A stretch of 61,487 nucleotides of DNA. It comes from Thalassotalea sp. 42_200_T64 (GTDB taxonomy: Bacteria > Pseudomonadota > Gammaproteobacteria > Enterobacterales > Alteromonadaceae). The stretch covers positions 1-61,487 of the forward strand of contig MABC01000051.1 of assembly GCA_002162925.1 (NCBI GenBank). The letters run 5' to 3'. Both the position numbers and the translations under genes were made by a program. Of this stretch, positions 30,267 through 39,947 are shown in pieces; the first letter of the stretch is position 1; each line of letters begins with the position of its first letter. Below the pieces are notes generated by a model. That model was not told the DNA's origin, did not search any database, and saw only the letters and a program-made list of their open reading frames with translations.

Positions 30267-31808
30267 GTGAAAAGACGTAACCTGGGTTGGCTGTTGTTGG
30301 GAAGCTTGCTTTCCAGTTCAGCTTGGGCAAAAGACATGCCATTGAACATGACACAAGGGGTGACAGATGTCAGCCAGAGTGTTTACGATTTGCATATGTT
30401 GGTAATGTGGATATGTACGATAATTGGCATCGTAGTGTTTGGTGCTATGTTCTGGTCGATGATATTCCATCGCAAATCAAGAGGCGCAAAAGCTGCGACC
30501 TTCCATGAAAGCACCAAAGTAGAAATACTTTGGACTGCAATTCCAATCTTAATTCTTATCGGTATGGCCTGGCCTGCTACCACTACCTTGATCAATATGG
30601 AAGATAACGCTAATTCCGATATCACCATTCAGGTCACTGGTTCGCAGTGGAAATGGCATTATAAATACTTCGATCAGGGCATTGAATTTTACAGTGTACT
30701 GGCAACACCGAGTTCGCAATTTGATAACCGTGACGGTATAAAAGAAGACAAATGGTCAAACCCAAACTATTTACTAGAAGTGGATAAACCGTTAGTCATC
30801 CCGGTAAATCGCAAAGTGCGTTTCTTAATTACGTCTGATGATGTCATTCATTCTTGGTGGGTACCGGCATTTGCAGTAAAACAAGATGCAAACCCGGGCT
30901 TTATTAATGAAGCTTGGACCAAAGTCAACGAGCCCGGTATTTACCGCGGCCAATGTGCGGAGCTATGTGGTAAAGATCACGGCTACATGCCGATTGTGGT
31001 TGATGTCCGTAGTGAAGTCGATTATGAGCTTTGGCTTAACCAGCAGAAAATTGCCAAAACCAAAGCCGCCGAAGCCCAAGCGCAATCATTAACCGCGAAA
31101 ATGTCGATGGATGAGTTAATGGGCTTAGGTGAAAACATCTACACAGCTCATTGTGCCGCGTGTCACCAGGCAACGGGTCAGGGCTTACCGCCAGCATTCC
31201 CTGCCTTAAAAGGCAGCCCGGTAGCAACAACTGCAGACCGACTTGACGAGCACATCAATGTGGTATTCCACGGCCGTTCAGGCACGGGTATGCAAGGCTA
31301 TGGCAAACAGTTAACGCTAAAAGAAATTGCCGCCGTTATTACCTACGAGCGTAACGCTTGGGGTAACAATACTGGTCAAGCGGTTCAAGCGGCTGATGTA
31401 AATGCAACTGCCGCAGGTGCTACACTTCAACCAGCTATAGAAGTTAGCGAGTCAGTCACGATAGATGCTGCTCCTGTAGCGGCTGCAGAAATTGACATGA
31501 GTGATTTATCTATGGATGAGTTAATGGCAAAAGGTGAACAGGTTTATGGCGCAAAATGTGCCGCTTGTCATCAAGCTAACGGCGCTGGTATGCCACCAGC
31601 ATTCCCTGCTCTAAAAGGCAGTCCTGTAGCTATCGGCGATGTTAATGCTCACATTGACATTGTTGCCAACGGCAAGCCAGGTTCTGCGATGATGGGCTTT
31701 GCTGCACAGTTATCTCCACAGGAGATGGCCGCAGTAATTACATACGAACGTAACGCCTGGGGTAACAACACCGGCGATACCGTGCAAGCAAGTAGCGTTG
31801 CCAAATAA
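30267..31808 (+). CDS. coxB: Cytochrome c oxidase subunit II with two fused cytochrome c domains
   Basis: 513 residues, far longer than a plain subunit II. Signal sequence (1-22), two transmembrane helices (about 42-65 and 85-110), CuA domain with H195, C230, E232, C234, H238 and M241, then two class I cytochrome c domains with CAACH at 296-300 and 431-435. The caa3-type enzyme passes electrons from bound heme c to CuA. The GTG start has AGGAG at 30255-30259; the ATG at 30260 is out of frame. Confidence 0.97.
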   Translation: MKRRNLGWLLLGSLLSSSAWAKDMPLNMTQGVTDVSQSVYDLHMLVMWICTIIGIVVFGAMFWSMIFHRKSRGAKAATFHESTKVEILWTAIPILILIGMAWPATTTLINMEDNANSDITIQVTGSQWKWHYKYFDQGIEFYSVLATPSSQFDNRDGIKEDKWSNPNYLLEVDKPLVIPVNRKVRFLITSDDVIHSWWVPAFAVKQDANPGFINEAWTKVNEPGIYRGQCAELCGKDHGYMPIVVDVRSEVDYELWLNQQKIAKTKAAEAQAQSLTAKMSMDELMGLGENIYTAHCAACHQATGQGLPPAFPALKGSPVATTADRLDEHINVVFHGRSGTGMQGYGKQLTLKEIAAVITYERNAWGNNTGQAVQAADVNATAAGATLQPAIEVSESVTIDAAPVAAAEIDMSDLSMDELMAKGEQVYGAKCAACHQANGAGMPPAFPALKGSPVAIGDVNAHIDIVANGKPGSAMMGFAAQLSPQEMAAVITYERNAWGNNTGDTVQASSVAK

Positions 31809-31820
31809 GGGGGAATGATT

Positions 31821-33413
31821 ATGACAACAGCAACAGAAACACTCGAACACCATGACGACGATCATCATGATCATAAAATGACTGGCATAAAGCGCTGGTT
31901 ATATACTACCAACCATAAAGATATTGGTTCTCTGTATCTTTGGTTCTCGTTCATTATGTTCCTTACCGGTGGCGCAATGGCGATGGTCATTCGGGCCGAA
32001 TTATTTCAGCCGGGATTGCAAATTATAGAACCCGACTTCTTTAACCAAATGACCACAGTACATGGGTTGATCATGGTATTCGGTGCCATCATGCCCGCCT
32101 TTACCGGCTTGGCTAACTGGATGCTGCCAATGATGATTGGTGCGCCAGACATGGCATTGCCACGATTAAACAACTGGTCGTTCTGGATTTTACCATTTGC
32201 TTTTGCCATCTTGCTCTCATCGTTGTTTATGGAAAGTGGAGGCCCTAACTTTGGTTGGACCTTCTACGCACCATTGTCCACGACCTATTCCAATGGTAGT
32301 ACCGCGTTCTTCGTGTTTGCCGTACACATCATGGGTATTTCATCCATTATGGGCGCCATTAATATCGTGGTCACCATCATGAATTTACGAGCGCCAGGCA
32401 TGACCTACATGAAGATGCCATTGTTTGTATGGACGTTCTTCATCACAGCGTACTTACTGATTGCGGTAATGCCGGTACTTGCCGGTACGGTAACTATGGT
32501 ATTAACCGACACTTACTTTGGTACCTCATTCTTTAATGCCGCAGGTGGCGGTGACCCGGTCATGTTCCAGCATATTTTCTGGTTCTTCGGTCATCCGGAA
32601 GTGTACATCATGATCTTACCGGCGTTTGGTATTGTATCGACCATTATTCCGGCCTTTGCCCGCAAACCATTATTTGGTTACAGTTCGATGGTATATGCCA
32701 CGTCATCCATTGCGTTCTTATCATTTATCGTCTGGGCACATCACATGTTTACCACAGGCATGCCATTAGCCGGTGAGTTGTTCTTTATGTACTGCACCAT
32801 GCTCATTGCCGTGCCTACCGGGGTGAAAGTGTTTAACTGGGTAGCAACTATGTGGCAAGGGTCGATGACGTTTGAAACACCGATGTTGTTCTCTATCGCC
32901 TTTGTGATTTTATTTACCATTGGCGGATTCTCTGGCTTGATGCTGGCGATGACTCCGGTAGATTTCCAATATCATGATACCTACTTTGTCGTTGCCCATT
33001 TCCATTATGTATTGGTTACCGGTTCGTTGTTCTCCATTTTTGCCGGTGCCTATTATTGGCTGCCAAAATGGACCGGCCACATGTACAGCGAAAAATTAGG
33101 TAAGCTACATTTTTGGTGTTCACTGATTTCCGTTAACTTATTGTTCTTCCCAATGCATTTCTTAGGGCTTGCTGGTATGCCACGTCGTATTCCGGATTAC
33201 GCGCTACAGTTTGCCGACTTTAACAAGTGGGTGAGTATTGGTGGTTTCGCCTTTGGTTTATCACAACTGATCTTCTTAGTGGTAGTGATCAAATGCATTA
33301 AAGGAGGCGAGAAAGCACCAGCGAAACCTTGGGATGGTGCGGAAGGATTAGAATGGGAAGTGCCATCACCGGCGCCGTACCACACCTTCTCAACACCACC
33401 AGAAATAAAGTAA
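31821..33413 (+). CDS. coxA: Cytochrome c oxidase subunit I
   Basis: 530 residues from ATG 31821, which is better spaced for AGGGGG (31808-31813) than the ATG at 31815. Twelve transmembrane helices. Heme-copper motifs are present: TTVHGLIMVF (low-spin heme His), WFFGHPEVYIMILPAFG (CuB His and cross-linked Tyr), HHMFTTGMP and HDTYFVVAHFHYVL. This is the A-family catalytic subunit reducing O2 to water and pumping protons. The His/Asp-rich N-terminus (HHDDDHHDH) is notable. Confidence 0.98.
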   Translation: MTTATETLEHHDDDHHDHKMTGIKRWLYTTNHKDIGSLYLWFSFIMFLTGGAMAMVIRAELFQPGLQIIEPDFFNQMTTVHGLIMVFGAIMPAFTGLANWMLPMMIGAPDMALPRLNNWSFWILPFAFAILLSSLFMESGGPNFGWTFYAPLSTTYSNGSTAFFVFAVHIMGISSIMGAINIVVTIMNLRAPGMTYMKMPLFVWTFFITAYLLIAVMPVLAGTVTMVLTDTYFGTSFFNAAGGGDPVMFQHIFWFFGHPEVYIMILPAFGIVSTIIPAFARKPLFGYSSMVYATSSIAFLSFIVWAHHMFTTGMPLAGELFFMYCTMLIAVPTGVKVFNWVATMWQGSMTFETPMLFSIAFVILFTIGGFSGLMLAMTPVDFQYHDTYFVVAHFHYVLVTGSLFSIFAGAYYWLPKWTGHMYSEKLGKLHFWCSLISVNLLFFPMHFLGLAGMPRRIPDYALQFADFNKWVSIGGFAFGLSQLIFLVVVIKCIKGGEKAPAKPWDGAEGLEWEVPSPAPYHTFSTPPEIK

Positions 33414-33428
33414 GACTAGGGAAACACT

Positions 33429-33983
33429 ATGGATAAAGACAGCGTTAAGCCTGTGGATGAACGAGTCAAAAAAGGGGTGACTAAATTATTACTCACCGTT
33501 TTTGCGATGTTCGCCTTTGGTTTTGCTCTGGTACCTTTATACGATGTGTTTTGTGACATTACCGGGTTAAATGGCAAAACCGCAACCACTGCGGCAACCG
33601 TAAATGCCGATGGCATTGATACTTCAAGAACCATCAAGGTGCAATTTATTAGCCGTACTGCGCAAGGCGCAGCGTGGCAATTTGCACCTGAGGTGAATTC
33701 GATTGAAGTACACCCGGGCGAAATGAAATTTGTAAAATTTTACGCGAAAAATGAATCCGGCAGAGATGGTATAGCGCAAGCGGTACCTTCGGTGTCTCCT
33801 GGCTTGGCGGCGAGTTACTTTCAAAAAATAGAATGTTTTTGTTTTAACCAGCAACCATTAAAAAGTACAGAAGAGGTGTGGATGCCACTGCAATTTTATG
33901 TGGATATCGACTTACCAGAAGATATTAATGAGCTAACCTTGTCATATACTTTGTATGACATAACCGACAGCGCAAAATCGTAA
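33429..33983 (+). CDS. ctaG: Cytochrome c oxidase assembly protein Cox11/CtaG
   Basis: 184 residues: one N-terminal transmembrane helix (about 17-38) and a periplasmic beta domain with the copper-binding pair in KIECFCFNQQ. Cox11 delivers copper to the CuB site of subunit I. AGGGAAA precedes the ATG. It sits between subunits I and III, the standard place. Confidence 0.95.
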   Translation: MDKDSVKPVDERVKKGVTKLLLTVFAMFAFGFALVPLYDVFCDITGLNGKTATTAATVNADGIDTSRTIKVQFISRTAQGAAWQFAPEVNSIEVHPGEMKFVKFYAKNESGRDGIAQAVPSVSPGLAASYFQKIECFCFNQQPLKSTEEVWMPLQFYVDIDLPEDINELTLSYTLYDITDSAKS

Positions 33984-34017
33984 CTCGGGTTCAACATTAA
34001 GCGTAGGGGAAATAATA

Positions 34018-34896
34018 ATGACAACAGAAAAGTACGAAAGCTATTATGTTCCAGACCAAAGCCACTGGCCGATTGTCGGCGCAGTCGCTTTATTTTTAAT
34101 TGCCATTGGCGCGGGTAATTATGTTGCTAACTTAGATACCGGTGAAGGCATCGGCGGCTGGCTGTTATTGGCCGGTATCGCCATACTGATATACATGGTC
34201 TTTGGTTGGTTCAGCAATGTTATTGACGAATCGATGGCGGGTAAATACAGCGCGCAAATGGACAATTCATTCCGCCAGGGGATGAGCTGGTTTATTTTCT
34301 CGGAAGTAATGTTCTTTGCCGCCTTCTTCGGTGCTTTGCTCTATGCCCGAGTGTATTCTGTGCCTTGGTTAGGTGGTGCCGGTAACAATCTGGAAACCAT
34401 GCAAGTACTCTGGCCTGAGTTTTTAGCAACCTGGCCGTTAACCAAAACACCTGATGGCACCACCACTGAAGCCATGGGTTGGAATGGTTTACCGCTTTAT
34501 AACACCATATTGTTAATGAGCTCATCGTTTACCGCCCATTTTGCCCACGTAGCCTTAGAGCAAAATAGACGTGGTGCATTAAAGATTTGGTTAGGTATCA
34601 CGGTTTTATTCGGCTTGGCGTTTTTAGTGTTACAAGTGGAAGAATACATACATGCCTACTCGTCAATGGGCTTAACGCTTGCGAGTGGCATTTATGGTAA
34701 CACCTTCTTCTTACTTACCGGCTTCCATGGCATGCATGTCACGCTGGGTACCATCATGTTAATCGTGATGTTCTGCCGGGTATTTAAAGGACATTTCACC
34801 CCTGACAATCACTTCGCCTTTCAGGCGGCTAGTTGGTACTGGCACTTTGTTGATGTAGTATGGGTAGTGTTGTTTTTGTTTGTCTATATAATATAA
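34018..34896 (+). CDS. coxC: Cytochrome c oxidase subunit III
   Basis: 292 residues, seven predicted transmembrane helices. Conserved features include WFIFSEVMFFAAFFGALLYAR with the buried Glu and the C-terminal TGFHGMHVTLG and FQAASWYWHFVDVVWVVLF. Stabilises subunit I and lies last in the structural operon, followed at once by a terminator. Confidence 0.97.
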   Translation: MTTEKYESYYVPDQSHWPIVGAVALFLIAIGAGNYVANLDTGEGIGGWLLLAGIAILIYMVFGWFSNVIDESMAGKYSAQMDNSFRQGMSWFIFSEVMFFAAFFGALLYARVYSVPWLGGAGNNLETMQVLWPEFLATWPLTKTPDGTTTEAMGWNGLPLYNTILLMSSSFTAHFAHVALEQNRRGALKIWLGITVLFGLAFLVLQVEEYIHAYSSMGLTLASGIYGNTFFLLTGFHGMHVTLGTIMLIVMFCRVFKGHFTPDNHFAFQAASWYWHFVDVVWVVLFLFVYII

Positions 34897-34905
34897 ATCG
34901 GTCGC

Positions 34906-34938
34906 AAAGACTGTGCCTTGATTGGTGCACAGTCTTTT
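34906..34938 (+). terminator. Rho-independent terminator after coxC
   Basis: AAAGACTGTGC pairs with GCACAGTCTTT (11-bp perfect stem) and ends in four Ts; the symmetric A-run means it may also work for the minus-strand DUF2909 gene. Confidence 0.82.
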
Positions 34939-34998
34939 AGATATTAGGTACATGGTACATGGTACAAGCAGGAAATTTACTCTATCTGCGGCTAGTTT

Positions 34999-35208
34999 CT
35001 AGTAAGGTCTTGGGTTGGGGGTGATGTACCCGGTCAGCAGACCAATAATTAGAATAAGTACTATTAAGCCGGAAAACATCACCCGGCGACCGATATATTT
35101 AGACATGGGTGGTTTTTCTGGGTCGTTTTTATTCATTAACACCATCGCTCGAAACAAGTTGTAAATCATAATCGCTAATAACGCGACAATGATAATTTTA
35201 TACTCCAC
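34999..35208 (-). CDS. DUF2909-type small membrane protein
   Basis: 69 residues from a GTG at 35208 (EYKIIIVALL...), with GGGAG seven bases upstream; a longer frame reaching 35274 lacks this support and overlaps SURF1. Two transmembrane helices (about 3-22 and 47-63) joined by a basic loop (MSKYIGRR). The family is often found beside cytochrome oxidase genes and is presumed to act in oxidase assembly; function unknown. It runs against its neighbours, inside the oxidase cluster. Confidence 0.82.
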   Translation of the reverse strand: MEYKIIIVALLAIMIYNLFRAMVLMNKNDPEKPPMSKYIGRRVMFSGLIVLILIIGLLTGYITPNPRPY

Positions 35209-35243
35209 TGTTTTACTCCCATTTATTTTTAGTAGTCGTTGTA

Positions 35244-36035
35244 ATGGTTGGCACTGTGCATCATAAAAACTCAAAAACCGATTTGGTTAAATCTTATATA
35301 GCTTCATGGCGCCTACCCTGGGTTATCTTTACCTTGCTTGTATTTTGCGGATTAATCAAGCTCTCTATGTGGCAATATGATCGCGGCATAGAAAAACAAA
35401 TTCGACTCGATAACATCGCGCAATTAAGTCAGCAACAGGCAATGCCATTAAGCGAGCTATTAACATCGGAAAAATCCAATAACATTGATGATATTAATGA
35501 TGTACCGGTGCAACTAAGTGGCACCTTTAACAACCAATTTAAATTTTTACTCGATAACCAAGCCCATAATGGTCAGTTAGGTTATCGAGTGCTGCAAGTG
35601 TTTCATGACACCGACAGTGATCAGCAGCTATTAGTCAATATGGGTTGGATCCTTGGCAGCATCGACCGAAATTTTATTCCGACGGTTGATGACATAAATG
35701 GGCTACAAACCCTCAATGGCAATGTCAGAATAATCGAGCAAGGTATTGTTTTAGCGGAAGAACAATTATCGTCACAATCATCGCCGGTACGCGTTCAACA
35801 AATCGACATCAAAAAAATATCACAACTAATTAACACTAAGCTATTGCCCTTTGTGGTTTTCTTAGATAAAAAAGATAAGTTGGGTTACAAAAAAAACTGG
35901 CGACCGGTAGTGATGCCACCAGAAAAACATCAGGGTTACGCATTTCAATGGCTGACATTAGCCATCGCCTGGTTAAGCTTAATGCTCTGGGCAAGTGTTA
36001 AAATGCATCGCAATAGTACTGATGAAAACCAGTAA
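35244..36035 (+). CDS. SURF1-family oxidase assembly protein
   Basis: 263 residues with transmembrane helices near both ends (about 27-45 and 232-250) and a periplasmic loop, the Surf1/Shy1 layout; MWQYDRGIEKQ and VNMGWI are typical. It helps insert heme A into subunit I. There is no clear Shine-Dalgarno site and the start may differ by a few codons. Only 35 bp separate it from the divergent DUF2909 start. Confidence 0.92.
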   Translation: MVGTVHHKNSKTDLVKSYIASWRLPWVIFTLLVFCGLIKLSMWQYDRGIEKQIRLDNIAQLSQQQAMPLSELLTSEKSNNIDDINDVPVQLSGTFNNQFKFLLDNQAHNGQLGYRVLQVFHDTDSDQQLLVNMGWILGSIDRNFIPTVDDINGLQTLNGNVRIIEQGIVLAEEQLSSQSSPVRVQQIDIKKISQLINTKLLPFVVFLDKKDKLGYKKNWRPVVMPPEKHQGYAFQWLTLAIAWLSLMLWASVKMHRNSTDENQ

Positions 36036-36058
36036 ATCAAAACAATAATAGGCAAAAT

Positions 36059-36613
36059 ATGACAACCAAACAGCAAAAATCTAGACGCAGTTTAATACTA
36101 GTGCTGGCCGCATTCATTATCCCCATCGTAATGGCAAAACTGGCATTACACTTTCAATGGTTTAATTATGGCGTAACCAACCAGGGGGAGCTGTTAGCAC
36201 AACCGATGACCCTGAGCGAAACCGGGATACGGACGGAGCAAGAGAAACAATGGTTAGTGATATACACCTTGCCAGAAAATTGCGATCAGCAATGCCAGCA
36301 AACGCTGGTTGGTATTGAGCATACCTATTTAGCACTTGGCCGTGAAACCCCGAGAGTAACCCCCATTGCAATTAGCGCATCACCATTTAATGCCGAACAA
36401 TTGCAACACCTAAATAAAAATCATTGGCGTATCATCGACACGCCGATGAATGCGAAAAAGCAGTTAGCAAAGATGCAAATATACATTGCCGACCCACTCG
36501 GCAATATTGTCTTAACCTATCAACAGCCGACCAATAGCGACGCCATCCCGGCGTTTGGTAAATCGATGTTAAGCGATCTGAAAAAGCTGCTTAAATATTC
36601 TAGGATTGGTTAA
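36059..36613 (+). CDS. Unassigned membrane-anchored protein of the oxidase assembly cluster
   Basis: 184 residues: one N-terminal transmembrane helix (about 12-30) and a periplasmic domain with a thioredoxin-like pattern (QWLVIYTLPENCDQQCQQTL, then PLGNIVLTYQQP near the end). The Cys-x3-Cys (NCDQQC) recalls the copper-binding site of Sco proteins, but the rest is too divergent to name. Lies between surf1 and ctaA and overlaps ctaA by one base. Probably an assembly factor; this is inference from position and cysteines. Confidence 0.7.
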   Translation: MTTKQQKSRRSLILVLAAFIIPIVMAKLALHFQWFNYGVTNQGELLAQPMTLSETGIRTEQEKQWLVIYTLPENCDQQCQQTLVGIEHTYLALGRETPRVTPIAISASPFNAEQLQHLNKNHWRIIDTPMNAKKQLAKMQIYIADPLGNIVLTYQQPTNSDAIPAFGKSMLSDLKKLLKYSRIG

Positions 36614-37635
36614 TGCGTAGTTCCAATACTAGTTTCAACAATAACTTTAGCACCCGCAAGCTGGTTTTGGTTGCTATATTGCTCGCCATTGTGGTGATAA
36701 CGTTAGGCGCATACACTCGTTTAACCCATGCTGGCCTGGGGTGTCCAGACTGGCCTGGCTGTTACGGTTTTCTCGATGTACCAGAAACGGTAGCCAAAAT
36801 CGAGCAAGCCGAAGCCGCCTTTCCAGAACGTCCGGTAGAACCCGAAAAAGCCTGGAATGAAATGATCCACCGCTACTTTGCCGGTAGCTTAGGCTTGCTT
36901 ATTGTCTTAATTTTCATTCTCTCATTCAAACATCGAGAACAGGGCAACCCGTTATTTTTACCCGCTTTGTTAGTGGCCACCGTGGTATTTCAGGCCGCAC
37001 TGGGGATGTGGACGGTAACGATGAAGCTGATGCCGATTGTGGTCATGGGCCATCTGCTGGGTGGTTTTGTTACCTTATGCCTGTTGTATTTACTGTTCTT
37101 GCGTTTAACCCCTTATCGGGTGCCTGGCGGCGATTTTAACCTGCGAAAATACCAAAAACTGGCATGGCTTGGGGTGGTGATTTTAGCGCTACAAATTGCC
37201 CTTGGTGGCTGGACCTCCAGCAACTATGCGGCCCTGGTATGTACGCAATTACCGATTTGCCAAGATGGCTGGCTTGAGCAACTTACCTTTGCCAATTCGT
37301 TTGATTTAATTCCACCAGTACGTGACACCTATGAATTTGGTTTCTTAAATCAAGCCGAGCGCATCACCATTCATTCAATGCATCGCATCGGCGCTATCAT
37401 TACGACGCTATATTTAGCCTGGTTAGCGCTAAGTGTCTTTATCAATGCGCAATCAGGCTTTTTCAAACGCAATGCCATGGTGATAGCTTTCATCCTTAGC
37501 TGTCAGGTCGCCCTTGGGGTGAGCAATATCGTATTCGTTTTACCTTTACCGGTGGCGGTAAGCCATAACGTAGTAGCGGCGTTATTAATGCTTAGCCTTA
37601 TTACCCTTACCTACAGTTTGAAGCGCAAAATTTAG
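36613..37635 (+). CDS. ctaA: Heme A synthase (CtaA/Cox15)
   Basis: 340 residues, eight transmembrane helices. Heme-binding histidines occur in [30 protein letters not shown] and VSHNVVAAL, and two cysteine pairs are present (GCPDWPGC and CTQLPIC). Oxidises the heme O methyl group to give heme A. It lies 8 bp before cyoE/ctaB, forming a heme O then heme A pair. Confidence 0.96.
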   Translation: MRSSNTSFNNNFSTRKLVLVAILLAIVVITLGAYTRLTHAGLGCPDWPGCYGFLDVPETVAKIEQAEAAFPERPVEPEKAWNEMIHRYFAGSLGLLIVLIFILSFKHREQGNPLFLPALLVATVVFQAALGMWTVTMKLMPIVVMGHLLGGFVTLCLLYLLFLRLTPYRVPGGDFNLRKYQKLAWLGVVILALQIALGGWTSSNYAALVCTQLPICQDGWLEQLTFANSFDLIPPVRDTYEFGFLNQAERITIHSMHRIGAIITTLYLAWLALSVFINAQSGFFKRNAMVIAFILSCQVALGVSNIVFVLPLPVAVSHNVVAALLMLSLITLTYSLKRKI

Positions 37636-37643
37636 GAAATATT

Positions 37644-38564
37644 ATGAGTAAAATATCTGCACAATCATTACCTATTACCGAGCAAGATACAGTGGTTTCC
37701 TGGAAAGAGTATTATGAAATCACCAAACCGCGAGTTGTTGCGCTACTGGTGTTAACGGCCTTAGTAGGCATGAGTTTATCGGTACCTGGTGCCATACCCT
37801 GGCAAATTTTACTGCCGGCAATGCTCGGCATTGGCATGCTATCTGCTGCAGCGGCGGCGATTAATCATATTGTCGATCAACGCATAGATGCGGTAATGGC
37901 CCGCACCCACAACCGACCATTGCCCAATGGCCGCCTAAGTAATGCTAAAGCCATTACCTTTGCCGCGATGCTGTCTGTTATTGGCTTTATAATGCTTTAC
38001 GCCTTGGTGAATCCGCTTACCGCCTGGTTAACGTTTGCAGGCCTTGTCGGTTACTCGGTTGTCTATACCATGTATCTAAAACGAGCGACCCCACAAAACA
38101 TTACCATTGGCGGGCTAGCCGGTGCCATTCCGCCATTATTGGGTTGGACGGCAATGACCAATGAAGTGCATCCCCATGCCTTACTGTTAGTGTTATTGGT
38201 CTTTGTCTGGACCCCTCCACATTTTTGGGCGTTGGCCATTCATCGTCGCGATGACTATGCAAAAGTGAACATTCCAATGTTGCCGGTAACCCACGGTATT
38301 ACCTTTACTAAAACCCAAATATTGCTCTATACCATCTTACTGTTTGTGGTCGGCTTATTGCCTTACTTAGTTGGCATGAGTGGCTGGATTTACTTAGTCG
38401 GCGCCTGCGCCTTAAATCTGGCATTTTTTGCGTACGCGTGGAAGCTTAAGTTTAACCCGGAAAAAGATACGGCGATGAAAACCTTCCGTTTTTCCATTGT
38501 CCATTTAATGGTATTGTTTGTCGTACTATTGGCCGATCACTATATTCTTCCCAGCCCATTCTAA
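37644..38564 (+). CDS. cyoE: Protoheme IX farnesyltransferase (heme O synthase)
   Basis: 306 residues, UbiA-family polytopic membrane prenyltransferase. Signature [25 protein letters not shown] (Asp-rich metal-pyrophosphate site) near residue 80 and the second Asp region [16 protein letters not shown]. Attaches a farnesyl group to protoheme to make heme O. The gene is often called ctaB in caa3/aa3 clusters. Confidence 0.97.
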   Translation: MSKISAQSLPITEQDTVVSWKEYYEITKPRVVALLVLTALVGMSLSVPGAIPWQILLPAMLGIGMLSAAAAAINHIVDQRIDAVMARTHNRPLPNGRLSNAKAITFAAMLSVIGFIMLYALVNPLTAWLTFAGLVGYSVVYTMYLKRATPQNITIGGLAGAIPPLLGWTAMTNEVHPHALLLVLLVFVWTPPHFWALAIHRRDDYAKVNIPMLPVTHGITFTKTQILLYTILLFVVGLLPYLVGMSGWIYLVGACALNLAFFAYAWKLKFNPEKDTAMKTFRFSIVHLMVLFVVLLADHYILPSPF

Positions 38565-38580
38565 GAGAACAAGGTAGACA

Positions 38581-39216
38581 ATGAACAAAATATTTATTCT
38601 CATATTGGCTGTAGTTTCTTCAGCCTTAGGCGTGTTTATTTACCAGCATCAACTGGCAAATCAGCAACCCGAGCATGCGCTGTTGTATCAACAAACCCGA
38701 GCAATAAAAAACTTTGAGCTAACCGATCATAACGGCAACCGTTTTGGCAATGAGCAGCTATTCGGCAAATGGACGTTATTTTTCTTTGGCTATACGTCCT
38801 GCCCAGATGTTTGCCCGGTGACGTTACAAGAGCTTAACTACATCTACCCTGAACTAAAACAAATCACCGGCAACAAGATGCAAGTGGCATTAGTAACCGT
38901 CGATCCAAAACGTGATACACAACAAAAGCTGAATAGCTATATTCGCTATTTCAATGAAGAATTCTTTGCCCTGCGCGCCGGCCACGAAGTGTTATTTCCC
39001 TTTGCCCGCAACCTCGGTCTAATGTATGCCTTAACCGAAGATACCAACAAAGAAGAGTACCTGGTGAATCACAGCGCTTCCATTGTATTAACCAACCCAA
39101 AAGGGCAAATACAGGCAATTTTTAAACCCACACCACAAGATGGTATTGGCATACCCAGTATCGATTCGGAAATCATGCTCAGTGATTTTAAAAAAATTTA
39201 TCAACTTAAAAACTAA
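38581..39216 (+). CDS. Sco1/SenC/PrrC-family copper chaperone
   Basis: 211 residues with an N-terminal membrane anchor (about 3-20) and a thioredoxin fold. The copper ligands are the Cys pair in CPDVCPVT and the distant His in YLVNHSAS. Delivers copper to, or reduces, the CuA site of subunit II. Lies 16 bp after cyoE. Distinct from the Sco-like gene at 36059. Confidence 0.94.
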   Translation: MNKIFILILAVVSSALGVFIYQHQLANQQPEHALLYQQTRAIKNFELTDHNGNRFGNEQLFGKWTLFFFGYTSCPDVCPVTLQELNYIYPELKQITGNKMQVALVTVDPKRDTQQKLNSYIRYFNEEFFALRAGHEVLFPFARNLGLMYALTEDTNKEEYLVNHSASIVLTNPKGQIQAIFKPTPQDGIGIPSIDSEIMLSDFKKIYQLKN

Positions 39217-39257
39217 AGACATTAATTTCATCGCCAAAGGCGACTTAAGGCTGAACA

Positions 39258-39815
39258 ATGAAACAACCACACCACCAGGTATTGATAAAATTTGCCTTAC
39301 TGGGTTTATTACTGGCCAGTTATTTTGGTTACTTAACATATGAGTATGATTTATTAACCGGTTGGGTTGCCGCTTTGGTCACCTGGAGTTTTTTTGTGTT
39401 ATGTACACCGGTTGCCGATGCCGGTTTTCTGCTCGACTTGCCGTTGCGATTACTGTTTGGTATTCGCATGGTTGTTTCCGAAATCGCGGTTTGGGCCATC
39501 GCCATTTTGATCAATGTTATCGCTTTCATCTACTTTAAAGAATATTACCAAACCACCCTGTTGACACGTTTAATGGAAGCCATTATCACCACTCCTTATC
39601 CATTTTGGGCGGTTGTGGTGTTATCGGGCATAGGCACATTTTTATCGATTCGCTTTGGCGATGAATTAATGGATGTTATTCACCATAAAGACCGCAATTT
39701 TTACCACAGCCATCATTTTAAGCATGAGATGATTTTATTCGCCTTCTTCTTAGTGGTGATTTTTGGCTATTATGAATTAATATCCTCATTGGGCATTAGC
39801 CTGGAACATCAGTAA
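39258..39815 (+). CDS. Unassigned polytopic membrane protein after sco
   Basis: 185 residues with four to five predicted transmembrane helices and a His-rich loop (MDVIHHKDRNFYHSHHFKHEM, about 140-160). No family is recognised with certainty. Its place at the 3' end of the oxidase assembly operon, 41 bp after sco, suggests a role in respiration or metal handling; the histidine loop would suit metal binding. Both are inference. Confidence 0.7.
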   Translation: MKQPHHQVLIKFALLGLLLASYFGYLTYEYDLLTGWVAALVTWSFFVLCTPVADAGFLLDLPLRLLFGIRMVVSEIAVWAIAILINVIAFIYFKEYYQTTLLTRLMEAIITTPYPFWAVVVLSGIGTFLSIRFGDELMDVIHHKDRNFYHSHHFKHEMILFAFFLVVIFGYYELISSLGISLEHQ

Positions 39816-39947
39816 ATCATCAGAAATAGTATTTTTCTTGATAAAATAACGTATTTTCTTTGAGCTATCACAAAAGGCACTGGAAACCGTTACCGTATTA
39901 TTGATAAAATCAGTAACAATATAAATTTAGTCAAAGAGCGAATTAAG

